A stretch of 64,000 nt of DNA from Streptomyces sp. NBC_01298 (GCF_035978755.1 NZ_CP108414.1:7006001-7070000); one strand, 5' to 3'; shown: positions 54,560 through 63,578, counted from the first letter of the stretch. Numbers and translations: made by a program. Notes: generated by a model from the letters alone, not told the origin.

Positions 54560-55957
54560 ATGGCACAGCAGGAGACGACGGCCGACGTCGACGAGGTCTT
54601 CAGAGTCGAGACGCACGGCATCGACCCCATCCCCGACGCCGAGCGCCACGGCGGGGCCAAGGACCTCTTCTGGCTCTGGTTCGGTTCGAACCTGACCTTC
54701 ACCTACGTGATCAACGGAGCCCTCGCCGTCGCCTTCGGCCTCAGCTTCTGGCAGGCCACCGCCGTGGTCGTGATCAGCGGACTGTCCTTCTTCGCGGTCA
54801 GCGCCGCCGGACTGAGCGGCATCCGCACCGGCACCGCCACCCTGGTCATCTCCCGGGCCGCCTTCGGCGTACGGGGCAACTGGCCGGCGGGCGTCCTCAA
54901 CTGGATCGTGAGCATCGGCTACACCATCGTCAACACCGTCGTCGGGACCCTGGCGTTGGAGGTCTTCTTCGCCGAAGTCGGCCTGGGCGGCGGCACCTTG
55001 ATCCGGGCCCTCGCACTCGGCGTCACCCTCGCGCTCACCTTCGCCGTGGCCATGTGGGGCCACGCCACCGTGCAGTTCGCCGAGCGCTGGATGGCCTACG
55101 TCCTGGCCGTCGGCTTCGGCGCCCTGCTGGTCTTCGTCCTGCCCGGCGCCGAGACCACCGCCCCGGCCGACGCCCTCGCCCCGGGCCTGTCCGGCTGGAG
55201 CCTGGCCTTCGTCGTGATGCTCGCCGGGCCCTTCTCGTACCTGCCGATGCCCGCCGACTACACCCGCTACCTGCCCCGCACCACCTCGCTGAAGTCGATC
55301 ACCTGGATGGGCGCGCTCGGCGGGTTCGTCTCCTCCGTCGCCCTCGGGATCGCCGGCGTGGCCGCCGCCACCCAGACCGACATGACCGACGCCGTCGCCG
55401 GAGCCGAGAGCCTGCTCCCCGGCTGGTTCCAGCCCTTGTTCCTGGCCCTGGTCCTGGGCGGCTCCGTGACCAACTCGATCATCACCCTCTACTCCTCCAG
55501 CCTGAACCTCCAGGTCCTCGGCATCCCGTGGAGCCGGGCCCGCGCCATCGTGATCAGCGCCGCCGTGACCGCCGCCGGATCGCTCGCCGCGCTCTTCCTC
55601 ACCGACTTCACCACCTCGCTGCTGTCCTTCCTCTCCCTCCTGATCATCGTGTTCGCCCCCTGGGGCGGCGTCTTCCTCGCCGACATGCTGCTGCGCCGCT
55701 GCCGCTACGACTCCGACGCGCTGCACGCCGGGAGCGAGGGTGCCTACTGGTACCGCTCCGGCTACCACCCGGCCGGTATGGCCGCCCTGCTCGCCGGCAT
55801 GGCCTTCGCCGCCCTGACCTGCGATTCCGAGCTGTGGACCGGCCCGCTCGTGGCCCCGCTCGGCGGCGCCGACCTCACGCTGCTCGGCTCGGTGGTCTCC
55901 GGGCTCACGTACTGGGCCCTCGCCCGACGGGTGCCCGCGTACGCCCCGGCCGCCTGA
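54560..55957 (+). CDS. NCS1-family purine/cytosine permease
   Basis: 465 residues, about 12 membrane segments. After a soluble start (VETHGIDPIPDAERHGGAKDLFWLWFGSNLTF), the pattern GLSFWQATAVVVISGLSFF and SRAAFGVRGNWPAGVLNWIVSIGY is typical of cytosine permease-like (CodB/FUR type) transporters. It imports a nucleobase, hydantoin or related compound with a cation. ATG has AGGGGCAG about 10 bases upstream; the frame left of it covers the operators and is not coding. It probably forms a unit with the amidohydrolase 141 bases downstream. Confidence 0.9.
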   Translation: MAQQETTADVDEVFRVETHGIDPIPDAERHGGAKDLFWLWFGSNLTFTYVINGALAVAFGLSFWQATAVVVISGLSFFAVSAAGLSGIRTGTATLVISRAAFGVRGNWPAGVLNWIVSIGYTIVNTVVGTLALEVFFAEVGLGGGTLIRALALGVTLALTFAVAMWGHATVQFAERWMAYVLAVGFGALLVFVLPGAETTAPADALAPGLSGWSLAFVVMLAGPFSYLPMPADYTRYLPRTTSLKSITWMGALGGFVSSVALGIAGVAAATQTDMTDAVAGAESLLPGWFQPLFLALVLGGSVTNSIITLYSSSLNLQVLGIPWSRARAIVISAAVTAAGSLAALFLTDFTTSLLSFLSLLIIVFAPWGGVFLADMLLRRCRYDSDALHAGSEGAYWYRSGYHPAGMAALLAGMAFAALTCDSELWTGPLVAPLGGADLTLLGSVVSGLTYWALARRVPAYAPAA

Positions 55958-55997
55958 GGGGCTCGCCCCCGCGGGGGCCACGTCTCCCCGAGGCCCC

Positions 55998-56056
55998 GCC
56001 TCCCGCCTTCCGGCTTCCGGCTCCCGCCTTCCGGCTCCCGCCTTCCGCCTTCCCGA
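55998..56056 (+). repeat. Short tandem repeats between permease and amidohydrolase
   Basis: About three imperfect copies of CTCCCGCCTTCCGG, with a shorter CTTCCGG insertion, in the non-coding gap. Confidence 0.75.
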
Positions 56057-56098
56057 CGCCCACATTTCCGTACGGCCTCTGCACAGGAGCACCACCCC

Positions 56099-57751
56099 AT
56101 GTCGCACTCCGCCCCCGCCGATCTGCTCCTCACCGGAGCCCGCATCCACACCGTCGACCCCGAGCTGCCCGAGGCCGAAGCCCTCGCCGTGCGGGGCGGG
56201 CGGATCGTCTGGGTCGGGCCGGACGCGGAGGCCGCCGACTGGGCGGGACCCGGCACCGAGCGGATCGACGCGGGCGGCCGGCTCGTGCTGCCGGGATTCA
56301 TCGACGCCCACAACCACGTCCGGCTCGGCTCCGACGACGCGTGCGTGCAGCTCGCCGGGGTCCGGACGCTCGAAGCGATCCTCGACCGGATCGGCACGTG
56401 GCGGGAGGCCAACCCGGACGCCGAGTGGATCGAGGCCGAGGCCTTCGACTACTCCGCGATCCCCGGCGGCCGGATGCCCACCGCCGCCGACCTGGACCCG
56501 GTCACCGGCGACACCCCCGCGATCGTGCTCTCGTACGACGTGCACACGGCCTGGCTGAACACGGCGGCCATGCGCCGCCTCGGCGTCGCGAAGGACCGTA
56601 CCGACCTCCCCTTCGGCACGGCCGCCGTGGACCCCGAGACGGGCGAACCCACCGGCTTCGTCAAGGACTTCGCCATCAAGGGGCTCTCCCGCGACGGCCA
56701 CCGCGCCCTGCGCGACCTGGGCGTGCCGTGGGCCTCCCCGGACCGCCAGTACGGGCGCCTCGCCAAGAGCCTCGACGACGCGATCGGCTTCGGCATCACC
56801 ACCGTCGTGGAACCGCAGAACTCCCTCGACGACCTGGAGCTGTACGACCGGGCGCGCGCCGAGGGCCGGCTGCGCTCGCGGATCGTTGCCGCGCTGTTCC
56901 ACCCGCGCGGGACCACCGAGGCGGACCTCGACCTCTTCGAGGCGGCGGCGAAGGTGCACGCCGGGGACCGCTTCCGGGTCGGCCCCCTCAAGCTCTACAT
57001 CGACGACGTGGTGGAGCCGCGCACGGCCGCGCTGCTGGAGCCGTACACCGGCTGCGGATCACACCGGGGCGAGACCTTCTACCCGGCGGAGGAGTTCGCC
57101 GAGCTGCTCGCCCGGCTGGACGCCCGCGGGTTCCAGTGCTTCGTCCACGCCACCGGCGACCGGGGCATCCGTACCGTCCTGGACGCCGTCGAGCACGCGC
57201 GGGCGGTGAACGGCCCGCGCGACGCCCGCCACCAGGTGGTCCACGTGGAATGCCTGGATCCGCAGGACGTACCGCGCTTCGAGCAGCTCGGCGTGGTGGC
57301 CTGCATGCAGCCCCGCCACTGCGCGCCGGAGATCGCCGGTCCGGGCCAGGACTGGGCGGAGAACGTGGGGGAGGACCGCTGGCACAAGGCGTGGCCGATG
57401 CGGAGCCTCGCCGAGGCGGGGGCGGTCCTGGCCTTCTCCAGCGACTGGAACGTCGCCGAGATGGACCCGATGATCGGCATCTACACGGCGCTGACCCGGC
57501 GCCCGCTGGGCGGCGGCGACCCGTGGCAGGAGCAGGAGACGGTGGACGCCCGTACGGCGGTGTACGGCTACACGATGGGCTCCGCGTACGCCAACTTCCT
57601 GGAGCAGGACCGGGGTTCGCTCACGGTCGGCAAAGCGGCCGACTTCGTGATCCTGTCCCGCGACATCCTCGCGGTGGCCCCGGAGCAGATCCCGGGAACG
57701 GTGGCCGAAACGGTCGTGGTCGCGGGCGAGGTGGTCCACCGGGCCGGGTAG
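56099..57751 (+). CDS. Amidohydrolase, YtcJ type
   Basis: 550 residues of the metal-dependent amidohydrolase superfamily. GFIDAHNHVRLG supplies two His ligands (71 and 73). GITTVVEPQN, CFVHATGDRGI and VVHVECLDPQD give later barrel strands, and FSSDWNVAEMDP holds the late Asp. The family includes enzymes hydrolysing N-substituted amides and imides; the exact substrate is unknown. Pairing with an NCS1 permease and TetR repressor suggests catabolism of an imported cyclic amide or nucleobase-like compound. ATG at 56099 begins the canonical ADLLLTGARIHTVD strand. Confidence 0.88.
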   Translation: MSHSAPADLLLTGARIHTVDPELPEAEALAVRGGRIVWVGPDAEAADWAGPGTERIDAGGRLVLPGFIDAHNHVRLGSDDACVQLAGVRTLEAILDRIGTWREANPDAEWIEAEAFDYSAIPGGRMPTAADLDPVTGDTPAIVLSYDVHTAWLNTAAMRRLGVAKDRTDLPFGTAAVDPETGEPTGFVKDFAIKGLSRDGHRALRDLGVPWASPDRQYGRLAKSLDDAIGFGITTVVEPQNSLDDLELYDRARAEGRLRSRIVAALFHPRGTTEADLDLFEAAAKVHAGDRFRVGPLKLYIDDVVEPRTAALLEPYTGCGSHRGETFYPAEEFAELLARLDARGFQCFVHATGDRGIRTVLDAVEHARAVNGPRDARHQVVHVECLDPQDVPRFEQLGVVACMQPRHCAPEIAGPGQDWAENVGEDRWHKAWPMRSLAEAGAVLAFSSDWNVAEMDPMIGIYTALTRRPLGGGDPWQEQETVDARTAVYGYTMGSAYANFLEQDRGSLTVGKAADFVILSRDILAVAPEQIPGTVAETVVVAGEVVHRAG

Positions 57752-57780
57752 GCCGGCGGACCCACGGCTCCGGGGCGGGA

Positions 57781-57948
57781 GACGACTACACCTACAGCCG
57801 GCCCTCACGCCGCTCGGCCGGGGTGCCCGGCGCCGTCCTGCCGAACCCGCGGCGCACGCCGCCGCGGGTCCGCGTGGTCATCGACACCTCCGGATCGGTC
57901 AGCGCCGCCGAACCGGGCGGCGCCCTGCTGCCGGACGGAGGGACTACC
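57781..57948 (+). pseudogene. Remnant of a VWA-like (DUF2201) metallopeptidase-type gene
   Basis: Reading frame 57781 gives DDYTYSRPSRRSAGVPGAVLPNPRRTPPRVRVVIDTSGSVSAAE. Full-length DUF2201/VWA-like proteins have this very segment before the metal-binding DTSGS site. Neither the preceding HExxH-type domain nor the rest of the VWA domain is present; the frame runs into the end of the reverse-strand ATPase gene. So a small piece of a lost gene survives in the gap after the amidohydrolase. Confidence 0.65.
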
Positions 57949-59128
57949 GCTTCGGCCAGTACCAGAGGGGTTCGTCCAGCGGGCCCTCGCGGCCGGCGAC
58001 CTCGGTCTGGCCGAAGTCCTTGAGCAGGGTGAGGGTCCGCAGGTCCACCCGGTGGCGGTGGACGCCCGACGCCAGGGCGTCCGCCAGGGGCGCGGCGTGC
58101 GTGACCACCACCGTCTGGGTGGTGCGCGCCACCGTCAGGATCAGGTCCGCGAGGGGGCCCAGCAGATCGGGGTGGAGGCTGGTCTCCGGCTCGTTGAGCA
58201 CCATCAGGGCCGGCGGGCGCGGGGTCAGCAGGGCGGCCGTCCACAGCAGGTAGCGCAGGGTGCCGTCGGAGAGTTCCGCCGCGCCCAGCGGGCGCAGCAG
58301 CCCGCGCTGGTGCAGTTCCAGTTCGAAGCGGCCGTCCCGTTCCGCGACCGCCACGCCGCTGCCCGGGAAGGCCGCCTCGACGGCCGCGTCGAGCGCCGCG
58401 TGGTCGCCGGTCTCCCGGATCGTCTGGAGCGCGGCCGGCAGGTCGGAGCCGTCCGCGGCGAGCACCGGCGTACGGGTTCCGACGCGCGGGGTGCGGGCCG
58501 GGGCGTCCACGTCCGTGCGGACGTGGTCGTAGAACCGCCAGGAGCGGATCAGTTCGCGCAGGGCCAGCAGGTCGGGGGCCAGTTGCGGGTCCGCGAGCTC
58601 GCTGAGCATGGAGTCGTACGGGCGCAGGGCGCCCTGGGTGCGGTGCCAGCCGCCGTCCGCGGTGCGGGTGCGCACGGCGGGCCCGGCGCGGTCCGAGAGC
58701 AGGGCGGCGGGGCGCAGCACCGGCCCGGCCCAGGTGCACTCCCGTTTGATCTCCGGGTCCAGGCCGAAGAGGGAGTCGGGGACGGGCGAGGGATGCCCGA
58801 AGTCCACCGCGTAGCCGAACTCGTCCCCGGCGAAGCCGAGCCGCAGGCTCACCGGTTCGGAGCGGACCGTCGGCTGGACGGCGTACCGCCCCTCGCGCAC
58901 CGCCCGCCCGAGCTTCTCCGGGCCCGCCCACAGCGTGGAGGGCAGTCCGCCCTCCCGGGCCAGCGCCGCGACGGCGCCGCCCCGCGCGGAGTCGGCCAGC
59001 AGCCGCAGCGACCGGTAGAGGCTGGACTTGCCCGTGCCGTTGGCGCCCGTCACCACGGTGAGCCGGCCGAGGGGGACGATGAGCTTGCGCAGAGAGCGGT
59101 AGTTCTCCACCGCGAGCGTGCTGATCAT
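57944..59128 (-). CDS. AAA ATPase, RecF/OLD-like (AAA_21)
   Basis: 394 residues. ISTLAVENYRSLRKLIVPLGRLTVVTGANGTGKSSLYRSLRLL gives the ABC/SMC-type Walker A (residues 27-37). LSDGTLRYLLWTAALL is the signature motif, and LMVLNEPETSLHPDLLGPLADLI the Walker B, followed by a switch His (VVVTHAAPLADAL). No coiled coil or Toprim nuclease domain is attached, so it is a stand-alone ATPase of the kind often found in stress or defence loci. No partner gene is adjacent. Function unassigned. Confidence 0.85.
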   Translation of the reverse strand: MISTLAVENYRSLRKLIVPLGRLTVVTGANGTGKSSLYRSLRLLADSARGGAVAALAREGGLPSTLWAGPEKLGRAVREGRYAVQPTVRSEPVSLRLGFAGDEFGYAVDFGHPSPVPDSLFGLDPEIKRECTWAGPVLRPAALLSDRAGPAVRTRTADGGWHRTQGALRPYDSMLSELADPQLAPDLLALRELIRSWRFYDHVRTDVDAPARTPRVGTRTPVLAADGSDLPAALQTIRETGDHAALDAAVEAAFPGSGVAVAERDGRFELELHQRGLLRPLGAAELSDGTLRYLLWTAALLTPRPPALMVLNEPETSLHPDLLGPLADLILTVARTTQTVVVTHAAPLADALASGVHRHRVDLRTLTLLKDFGQTEVAGREGPLDEPLWYWPKR

Positions 59129-59153
59129 CGCGTGCTGGTCATCATGGGTGTGG

Positions 59154-59819
59154 TCACGCCTCCGGGTGCTCCTCGGGGGCGAGGAAGCGGCCCATCGGCA
59201 GCACCTGGCGGCCCCAGGTGCTCGCCATGATCTGCCCGGCGAGCAGGTACGTGGCTCCGAGCGCGGCCAGCAGACCGCTCCAGCCGGTGATCCGGTTCCA
59301 GATCACCGAGCCGGTGAATCCGCTGACCGTCATGGCCACGAACACCACCAGTACGCACGTGAAGGTCGACAGCAGCACCAGGTGGATCCGCCAGCTGCCG
59401 ATCCACAGCACGAACACCACGAACACCCACGGCAGCGTGAACAGCGCGCTCACGTCGCCGCGCAGGGACGGATCCGTGGCGGGCAGCACGTACTGGATCA
59501 GCAGCGCCTTCGACATCCAGAACAGCCCGAAGCCGCCGAAGACGGTCGCGTGCCAGGTGTCGCCGCGCTGCGCCTGGAAGAGCCCGGCCAGCAGCTGGGC
59601 GAGCCCGCCGATGAAGAAGCCGACCAGCGGCAGCACGGAGTGGCTGAGGTGCTCGGGGAAGATGCCCGCGTCGATGCCGGTGGCGAGCGTGGTGACGACG
59701 ATGAAGCCGGTGAGGCCGAGGGGGCCCAGCTGCGCCTGCGCGCTGGGCTCCATCCGCTTGACGGAGACGGCCTGTTCGGCCGGGCCCATGCGGTTGCGGA
59801 CCTGGATGGGATTGTTCAT
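59154..59819 (-). CDS. GPR1/FUN34/YaaH-family acetate transporter
   Basis: 221 residues with six membrane segments. QLGPLGLTGFIVVTT corresponds to the family's NPAPLGL signature. The later segments (GGLAQLLAGLFQAQRGDTWHATVFGGFGLFWMSKALL) are also characteristic. Imports acetate or succinate, probably proton-coupled. The ATG overlaps the stop of the upstream DUF3533-like gene by 4 bases, so the two are translated together. Confidence 0.85.
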   Translation of the reverse strand: MNNPIQVRNRMGPAEQAVSVKRMEPSAQAQLGPLGLTGFIVVTTLATGIDAGIFPEHLSHSVLPLVGFFIGGLAQLLAGLFQAQRGDTWHATVFGGFGLFWMSKALLIQYVLPATDPSLRGDVSALFTLPWVFVVFVLWIGSWRIHLVLLSTFTCVLVVFVAMTVSGFTGSVIWNRITGWSGLLAALGATYLLAGQIMASTWGRQVLPMGRFLAPEEHPEA

Positions 59820-60919
59820 CGGACGGCTTCCCTCTCCGGCAGTGCGTCCGGACCCTCGGGGAGTCCGCTGCCCACGGGCGCCCCCGCCTTGCCCTTGCGG
59901 CCCGCCGCACAGGCCATCGTGATCGCCGATCCCAGCACCGCCCAGCCGCTCAGGACCAGCAGCGGGCCGGTGATGTCGTTGCCCTTGAAGTACGCGATCG
60001 AGCGCGCGGCGTACGTGCCCGCGCCCGGCGGCAGCCACGGGCCGATGGCCTTCCAGAACGGCGGCAGCAGCGGGTACGGGTAGGCGCCGCCGGCGCTCGG
60101 GTTGCCGAGCACCACCACGAGCAGGATCGCCAGGCCGATGCCGACCACGCCCGCGAGGCCCTGGAAGGCCAGGGTGATCGCGCCGACGGCGAAGACGACG
60201 AGGGCGCCGAGCCCCCACAGGGCCCAGATGCTGCCGGGCAGCGCGCCCAGGATCGGGTCGGCGATGACCGCGCCGAGGAGTCCGGCCGCGATGGCGTACA
60301 CGAGCAGCGCGCCGAGCCGGATGACGGCGCGGTGGATGTTCGCGGGCCGGGCGCCCGCGCTGATCGCGAGGATCGCGGCACACAGGTAGCCGCCCACGCA
60401 CCACCCCACGACCAGGTAGAACGAGCTCAGCCCGCGCCCGTCGCCGGCGGCCGCCGGGGCCACGTCCACGACGCGCACGCTGCGCCCCTGGGTCTTCTCG
60501 ACGGCGCCGACGATCTCCTCGATGGCCTGGGACAGGGAAGCCCCGGCGCCGCTCGCGACCAGCAGCTTGTCGGTCGTGCCGGCCGGGTCGATGATCAGCG
60601 CGCCGTCCACGTCCCGGTTCTGGATCTGCCGCAGCGCCGTCGCCTCGTCCTGTACGGCACGGGGGTCCAGTGGTTTGCCCGGCAGCGCGGAGAGCTGCTT
60701 CGCCGTCTGCTCGGCGACCGGCGGGGCCGGCGCGGCCACGGCGATCGGGATCTCGCTGGGCTTGGGCTGATGGAAGGCCCCGACGTACGAGGTGATGAAG
60801 GCGAGCTGGAGCGCCAGTACGCCCAGGACCAGGAGAGCGGCCCGGGTGGTGACGGCGTCCTTGATCTCGGCGAGGAACCCGCCGGACTGCCCTGGGTCTG
60901 TATGGGTGGGCTGGGTCAT
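59816..60919 (-). CDS. DUF3533/YhgE-like integral membrane protein
   Basis: 367 residues. One N-terminal membrane segment (ALLVLGVLALQLAFITSYVGAFH) is followed by an extracytoplasmic domain of about 120 residues with IPIAVAAPAPPVAEQTAKQLSALPG and DVDGALIIDPAGTTDKLLVASGAG. Five C-terminal membrane segments follow. This is the ABC-2-permease-like design of YhgE/Pip and DUF3533 proteins, with unknown cargo. It is upstream of and coupled to the acetate-transporter gene. No ATPase gene lies beside it. Confidence 0.8.
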   Translation of the reverse strand: MTQPTHTDPGQSGGFLAEIKDAVTTRAALLVLGVLALQLAFITSYVGAFHQPKPSEIPIAVAAPAPPVAEQTAKQLSALPGKPLDPRAVQDEATALRQIQNRDVDGALIIDPAGTTDKLLVASGAGASLSQAIEEIVGAVEKTQGRSVRVVDVAPAAAGDGRGLSSFYLVVGWCVGGYLCAAILAISAGARPANIHRAVIRLGALLVYAIAAGLLGAVIADPILGALPGSIWALWGLGALVVFAVGAITLAFQGLAGVVGIGLAILLVVVLGNPSAGGAYPYPLLPPFWKAIGPWLPPGAGTYAARSIAYFKGNDITGPLLVLSGWAVLGSAITMACAAGRKGKAGAPVGSGLPEGPDALPEREAVR

Positions 60920-61080
60920 GTCTCACACGCTCGGCGTACCGGGCGCCCGGCGCAGCAGGGGAGGGCCGAATGGATGACGGCCGTCGGAGCGGTCGACCAG
61001 GAGGGACGCGGATTTTTTACCGACGCGTAACTTCCCAGTTTTGCTACTCGCCCGTAATTTAGCGGCTGCAGCACCCCCTT

Positions 61081-61094
61081 GTGATCCGGATCAC
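61081..61094. promoter_or_regulatory. Palindrome upstream of the lipase gene
   Basis: GTGATCCGGATCAC, a perfect 14-bp palindrome, 70 bases before the lipase ATG. It resembles a CRP-type site (GTG...CAC) but the exact regulator is unknown. The surrounding 60920-61163 gap is AT-richer than average and holds no gene. Confidence 0.5.
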
Positions 61095-61163
61095 GGGATG
61101 CACCCCCACGTACTTCCCGCGCCATCCCTCGTTACTCCCCTTGAGCCGCAAGGAGATCACACG

Positions 61164-62024
61164 ATGCTGCCCTGGAGACGCCTGCTCCGCCCCCTGGCCG
61201 TCCTCACCCTGACCGCCGCCGCGCTCGTCGCCCCCACCCAGGCGGCCCAGGCCGCCTCGGCGCCGAGCAGCGGCTGGAACAACTGGTCCTGCAAACCGTC
61301 CGCCGCCCATCCCCGACCCGTCGTCCTGGTCCACGGAACCTTCGGGAACTCCGTCGACAACTGGCTCGGCTTCGCGCCGTACCTCGTCCACCGGGGCTAC
61401 TGCGTCTACTCCCTCGACTACGGGCAACTGCCCGGCGTCCCCCTCTTCAACGGGCTCGGCCCCATCGAGCGGTCCGCCGGCCAGCTCGACGTCTTCGTGG
61501 ACAAGGTGCTCGCCTCCACCGGAGCGGCGAAGACGGACATCGTCGGCCACTCCCAGGGCGGCATGATGCCGCGCTACTACCTGAAGTTCCTCGGCGGCGC
61601 CGGCAAGGTCAACGCCCTGGTCGGACTCGCCCCCGACAACCACGGGACCACCCTGCTCGGCCTCACCAATCTCCTCCCGTACTTCCCCGGGGCCGGGGAC
61701 CTGATCAGCGAGGCCACCCCGGGCCTCGCCGACCAGATCGCCGGATCGCCCTTCCAGAACAAGCTGAACGAGGGCGGGGACACCGTCCCCGGAGTCGCGT
61801 ACACGGTGATCGCCACCCGCTACGACGAGGTGGTCACCCCGTACCGGAGCCAGTTCCTCACCGGGCCGAACGTCCGCAACGTGCTGCTCCAGGACCTGTG
61901 CGGCGTGGACCTCTCGGAGCACGTGGCCATCGGGCTCACCGACCGGATCGCCTGGCACGAGGCGGCCAACGCCCTCGACCCGGCGCACGCCGAGCGGACC
62001 ACCTGCGCGTCGGTCTTCTCCTGA
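61164..62024 (+). CDS. Secreted lipase, class 2 (LipA type)
   Basis: 286 residues. The Sec signal peptide (residues 1-32, cleavage near QAASA) precedes an alpha/beta hydrolase domain. This has VVLVHGTFGNSVDNW (oxyanion loop), GHSQGG with nucleophile Ser130, and the late YDEVVTPY and SEHVAIG supplying acid and His. Cys residues near 43, 80 and the C-terminus suggest disulphides in the exported protein. ATG has AAGGAG 9 bases upstream. It converges with the LPMO gene across a tandem repeat. Confidence 0.92.
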   Translation: MLPWRRLLRPLAVLTLTAAALVAPTQAAQAASAPSSGWNNWSCKPSAAHPRPVVLVHGTFGNSVDNWLGFAPYLVHRGYCVYSLDYGQLPGVPLFNGLGPIERSAGQLDVFVDKVLASTGAAKTDIVGHSQGGMMPRYYLKFLGGAGKVNALVGLAPDNHGTTLLGLTNLLPYFPGAGDLISEATPGLADQIAGSPFQNKLNEGGDTVPGVAYTVIATRYDEVVTPYRSQFLTGPNVRNVLLQDLCGVDLSEHVAIGLTDRIAWHEAANALDPAHAERTTCASVFS

Positions 62025-62080
62025 CGGCGACGGTCTCCTCCTGACGGCGGCGGGCGGTCCGCGGTGCGGGCCGCCCGCCG

Positions 62081-62140
62081 TTCCCGGTCAGTCCCGGTCA
62101 GTCCCGGTCAGTCCCCGTCAGTCCCGGTCAGTCCCGGTCA
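62081..62140. repeat. Decamer tandem repeat between converging genes
   Basis: Six head-to-tail copies of GTCCCGGTCA, with single changes in the first and fourth copies. The last copy supplies the stop codon of the reverse-strand LPMO gene. The 10-base period is close to one DNA turn. Confidence 0.92.
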
Positions 62141-63184
62141 GCGGCCGTGGCGGCCGGGGGTCGCACGGCGGCGCGCCAGCCCGAACAGCACGGCCGCGCC
62201 CACGGCCAGGACGCCCGCCCCGCCGATCGCGATCACCGGCGTGGCACTGCTGCCGCCCGTCTCCGCGAGGCCGGTCCCGCTCTGCGAGGGGATCGGGCTG
62301 CTGCCGCCGTTCGTCTTGGGGTCGTTGTCCCCGTGGCCGCCGTGCTCGACCGTGGATTTCCCGGCGCCCCGGGAGATCTGCTCGTCGGTGGGGGCCGAGG
62401 GGACCTCCGAGGGGAGCTTGGTCGGCCGCCCCGAGGGCACGGAGGTCGGCTTCGTACCCGGCTTCGTCGGCTTCGAGGTCGGCTTCGAGGTCGGCTTGGC
62501 CGTGGGCGTACCCCCGCCGCCTCCGGTGCCACCCGTGCCACCCCCGCCGTTGTCCTTCCCGAAGACCACGTCCGAGCAGGTGTAGAAGGCCTCCGGGCTG
62601 TCCGAGCGCTGCCAGACGCTGTAGATCAGGTGCCGGCCGGTCTTGTTCGGGACGGTGCCCGAGAAGACGTAGTCGCCGCCCTGCATCCCCGGGTCGGTGA
62701 CCTTCGCGAAGGGCGCCGACTCCAGGTCGGACCACTTCAGCGGCTTCGACGGGTCGTAGCCGTCCTTCGTCACGTACAGCTCGAAGGAGCCCTTGTGCGG
62801 GGCGGTCCCCTTGTAGCGGAAGGTGTGCGCGCCCGAGGCCATCGGGCTCGCCGGCCAGTCGGCGCGCGCCAGGTCCAGACCCCGGTACTTGTCGTTGCCC
62901 GCCGAGCACAGCTGTCCGTCCGGGATCAGCGCCTTGCTCTGACCGGCCGCGTTGGCGATGTTCACCGCGTTCCAGTCGTAGAACGCCTGCGCCCCGCTCG
63001 CCGCGACCGCCGCCTTGCAGGCCGCCGACTTCGGGGACTCGGGGCCCTCCGCGTAGCACGCCGCCACCCGGCTGACCGGGTCCGTCATCGAACCGTGGGC
63101 GGCCGCCGGGGCGACGGCGTACGCGGCCACCGCGAGCGGGGCGAGTCCGGCTGCGATACGGGCGGCGGTACGGCGTGCGGGCAT
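62138..63184 (-). CDS. AA10 lytic polysaccharide monooxygenase with sortase anchor
   Basis: 348 residues. The signal peptide ends APAAA, leaving His30 as the mature N-terminus of HGSMTDPVSRV, the copper-binding His1 of AA10 enzymes. The catalytic domain runs to about residue 220 (GRHLIYSVWQRSDSPEAFYTCSDVVF). A Gly linker and a Pro/Thr/Lys repeat (PTSKPTSKPTKPGTKPTSVP) follow. The C-terminus is a sorting signal: LAETG at 306-310, a membrane segment, RRR. It should oxidatively cleave chitin or cellulose while anchored to the wall. ATG has GAGGAGATC upstream; the longer frame is non-coding. Confidence 0.93.
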   Translation of the reverse strand: MPARRTAARIAAGLAPLAVAAYAVAPAAAHGSMTDPVSRVAACYAEGPESPKSAACKAAVAASGAQAFYDWNAVNIANAAGQSKALIPDGQLCSAGNDKYRGLDLARADWPASPMASGAHTFRYKGTAPHKGSFELYVTKDGYDPSKPLKWSDLESAPFAKVTDPGMQGGDYVFSGTVPNKTGRHLIYSVWQRSDSPEAFYTCSDVVFGKDNGGGGTGGTGGGGGTPTAKPTSKPTSKPTKPGTKPTSVPSGRPTKLPSEVPSAPTDEQISRGAGKSTVEHGGHGDNDPKTNGGSSPIPSQSGTGLAETGGSSATPVIAIGGAGVLAVGAAVLFGLARRRATPGRHGR

Positions 63185-63578
63185 GGTGGATCTCCTCTGG
63201 GCACGGCACTGGGCTGCGCGAGTCGTGGGTGCGCCGGAAGACCGGGGCTGTGCGGCGCCGCCCCTCACGGGTTCGCGGCGCCGCCTCCGGCCCTCCCTGG
63301 CTCAGCCAAACTAACCGCCCGGAAGCCGGGTTCCACGGGGTTCGGGCCCCTGGAGCCGATCCTTAGGTTCTGCTTAAGGCGGGGGTAAGAAGGGCCTCAG
63401 GAAGGGGCGCCGCGGGCCCCTGGCCCCGTGTCTCACGCGTCCGCCCACTCCCGCAGGAGGGCCTCGCGTTCGGGTGGTGCCGGTGCGCCGCCGTGGTGGT
63501 CCCTGCTCCACGCCGTGAGGGTCCGGGGGTCGCAGGCTCGGCCACGCCCCTGGATTTCGGGGTTTGGCAGTCCGCGGA
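63185..63578. other. Gene-free interval before the LPMO gene
   Basis: About 390 bases between the DUF402-type gene and the LPMO gene, both on the reverse strand. It should hold the LPMO promoter, perhaps in the slightly AT-richer stretch around 63305-63390. I see no convincing gene, operator or strong hairpin. Confidence 0.4.

Noticed and set aside
61081..61094. A definite CRP operator before the lipase gene
   Set aside because: The palindrome is perfect, but it does not fully match the Streptomyces Crp pattern and there is no second site, so it is kept only as a possible operator.
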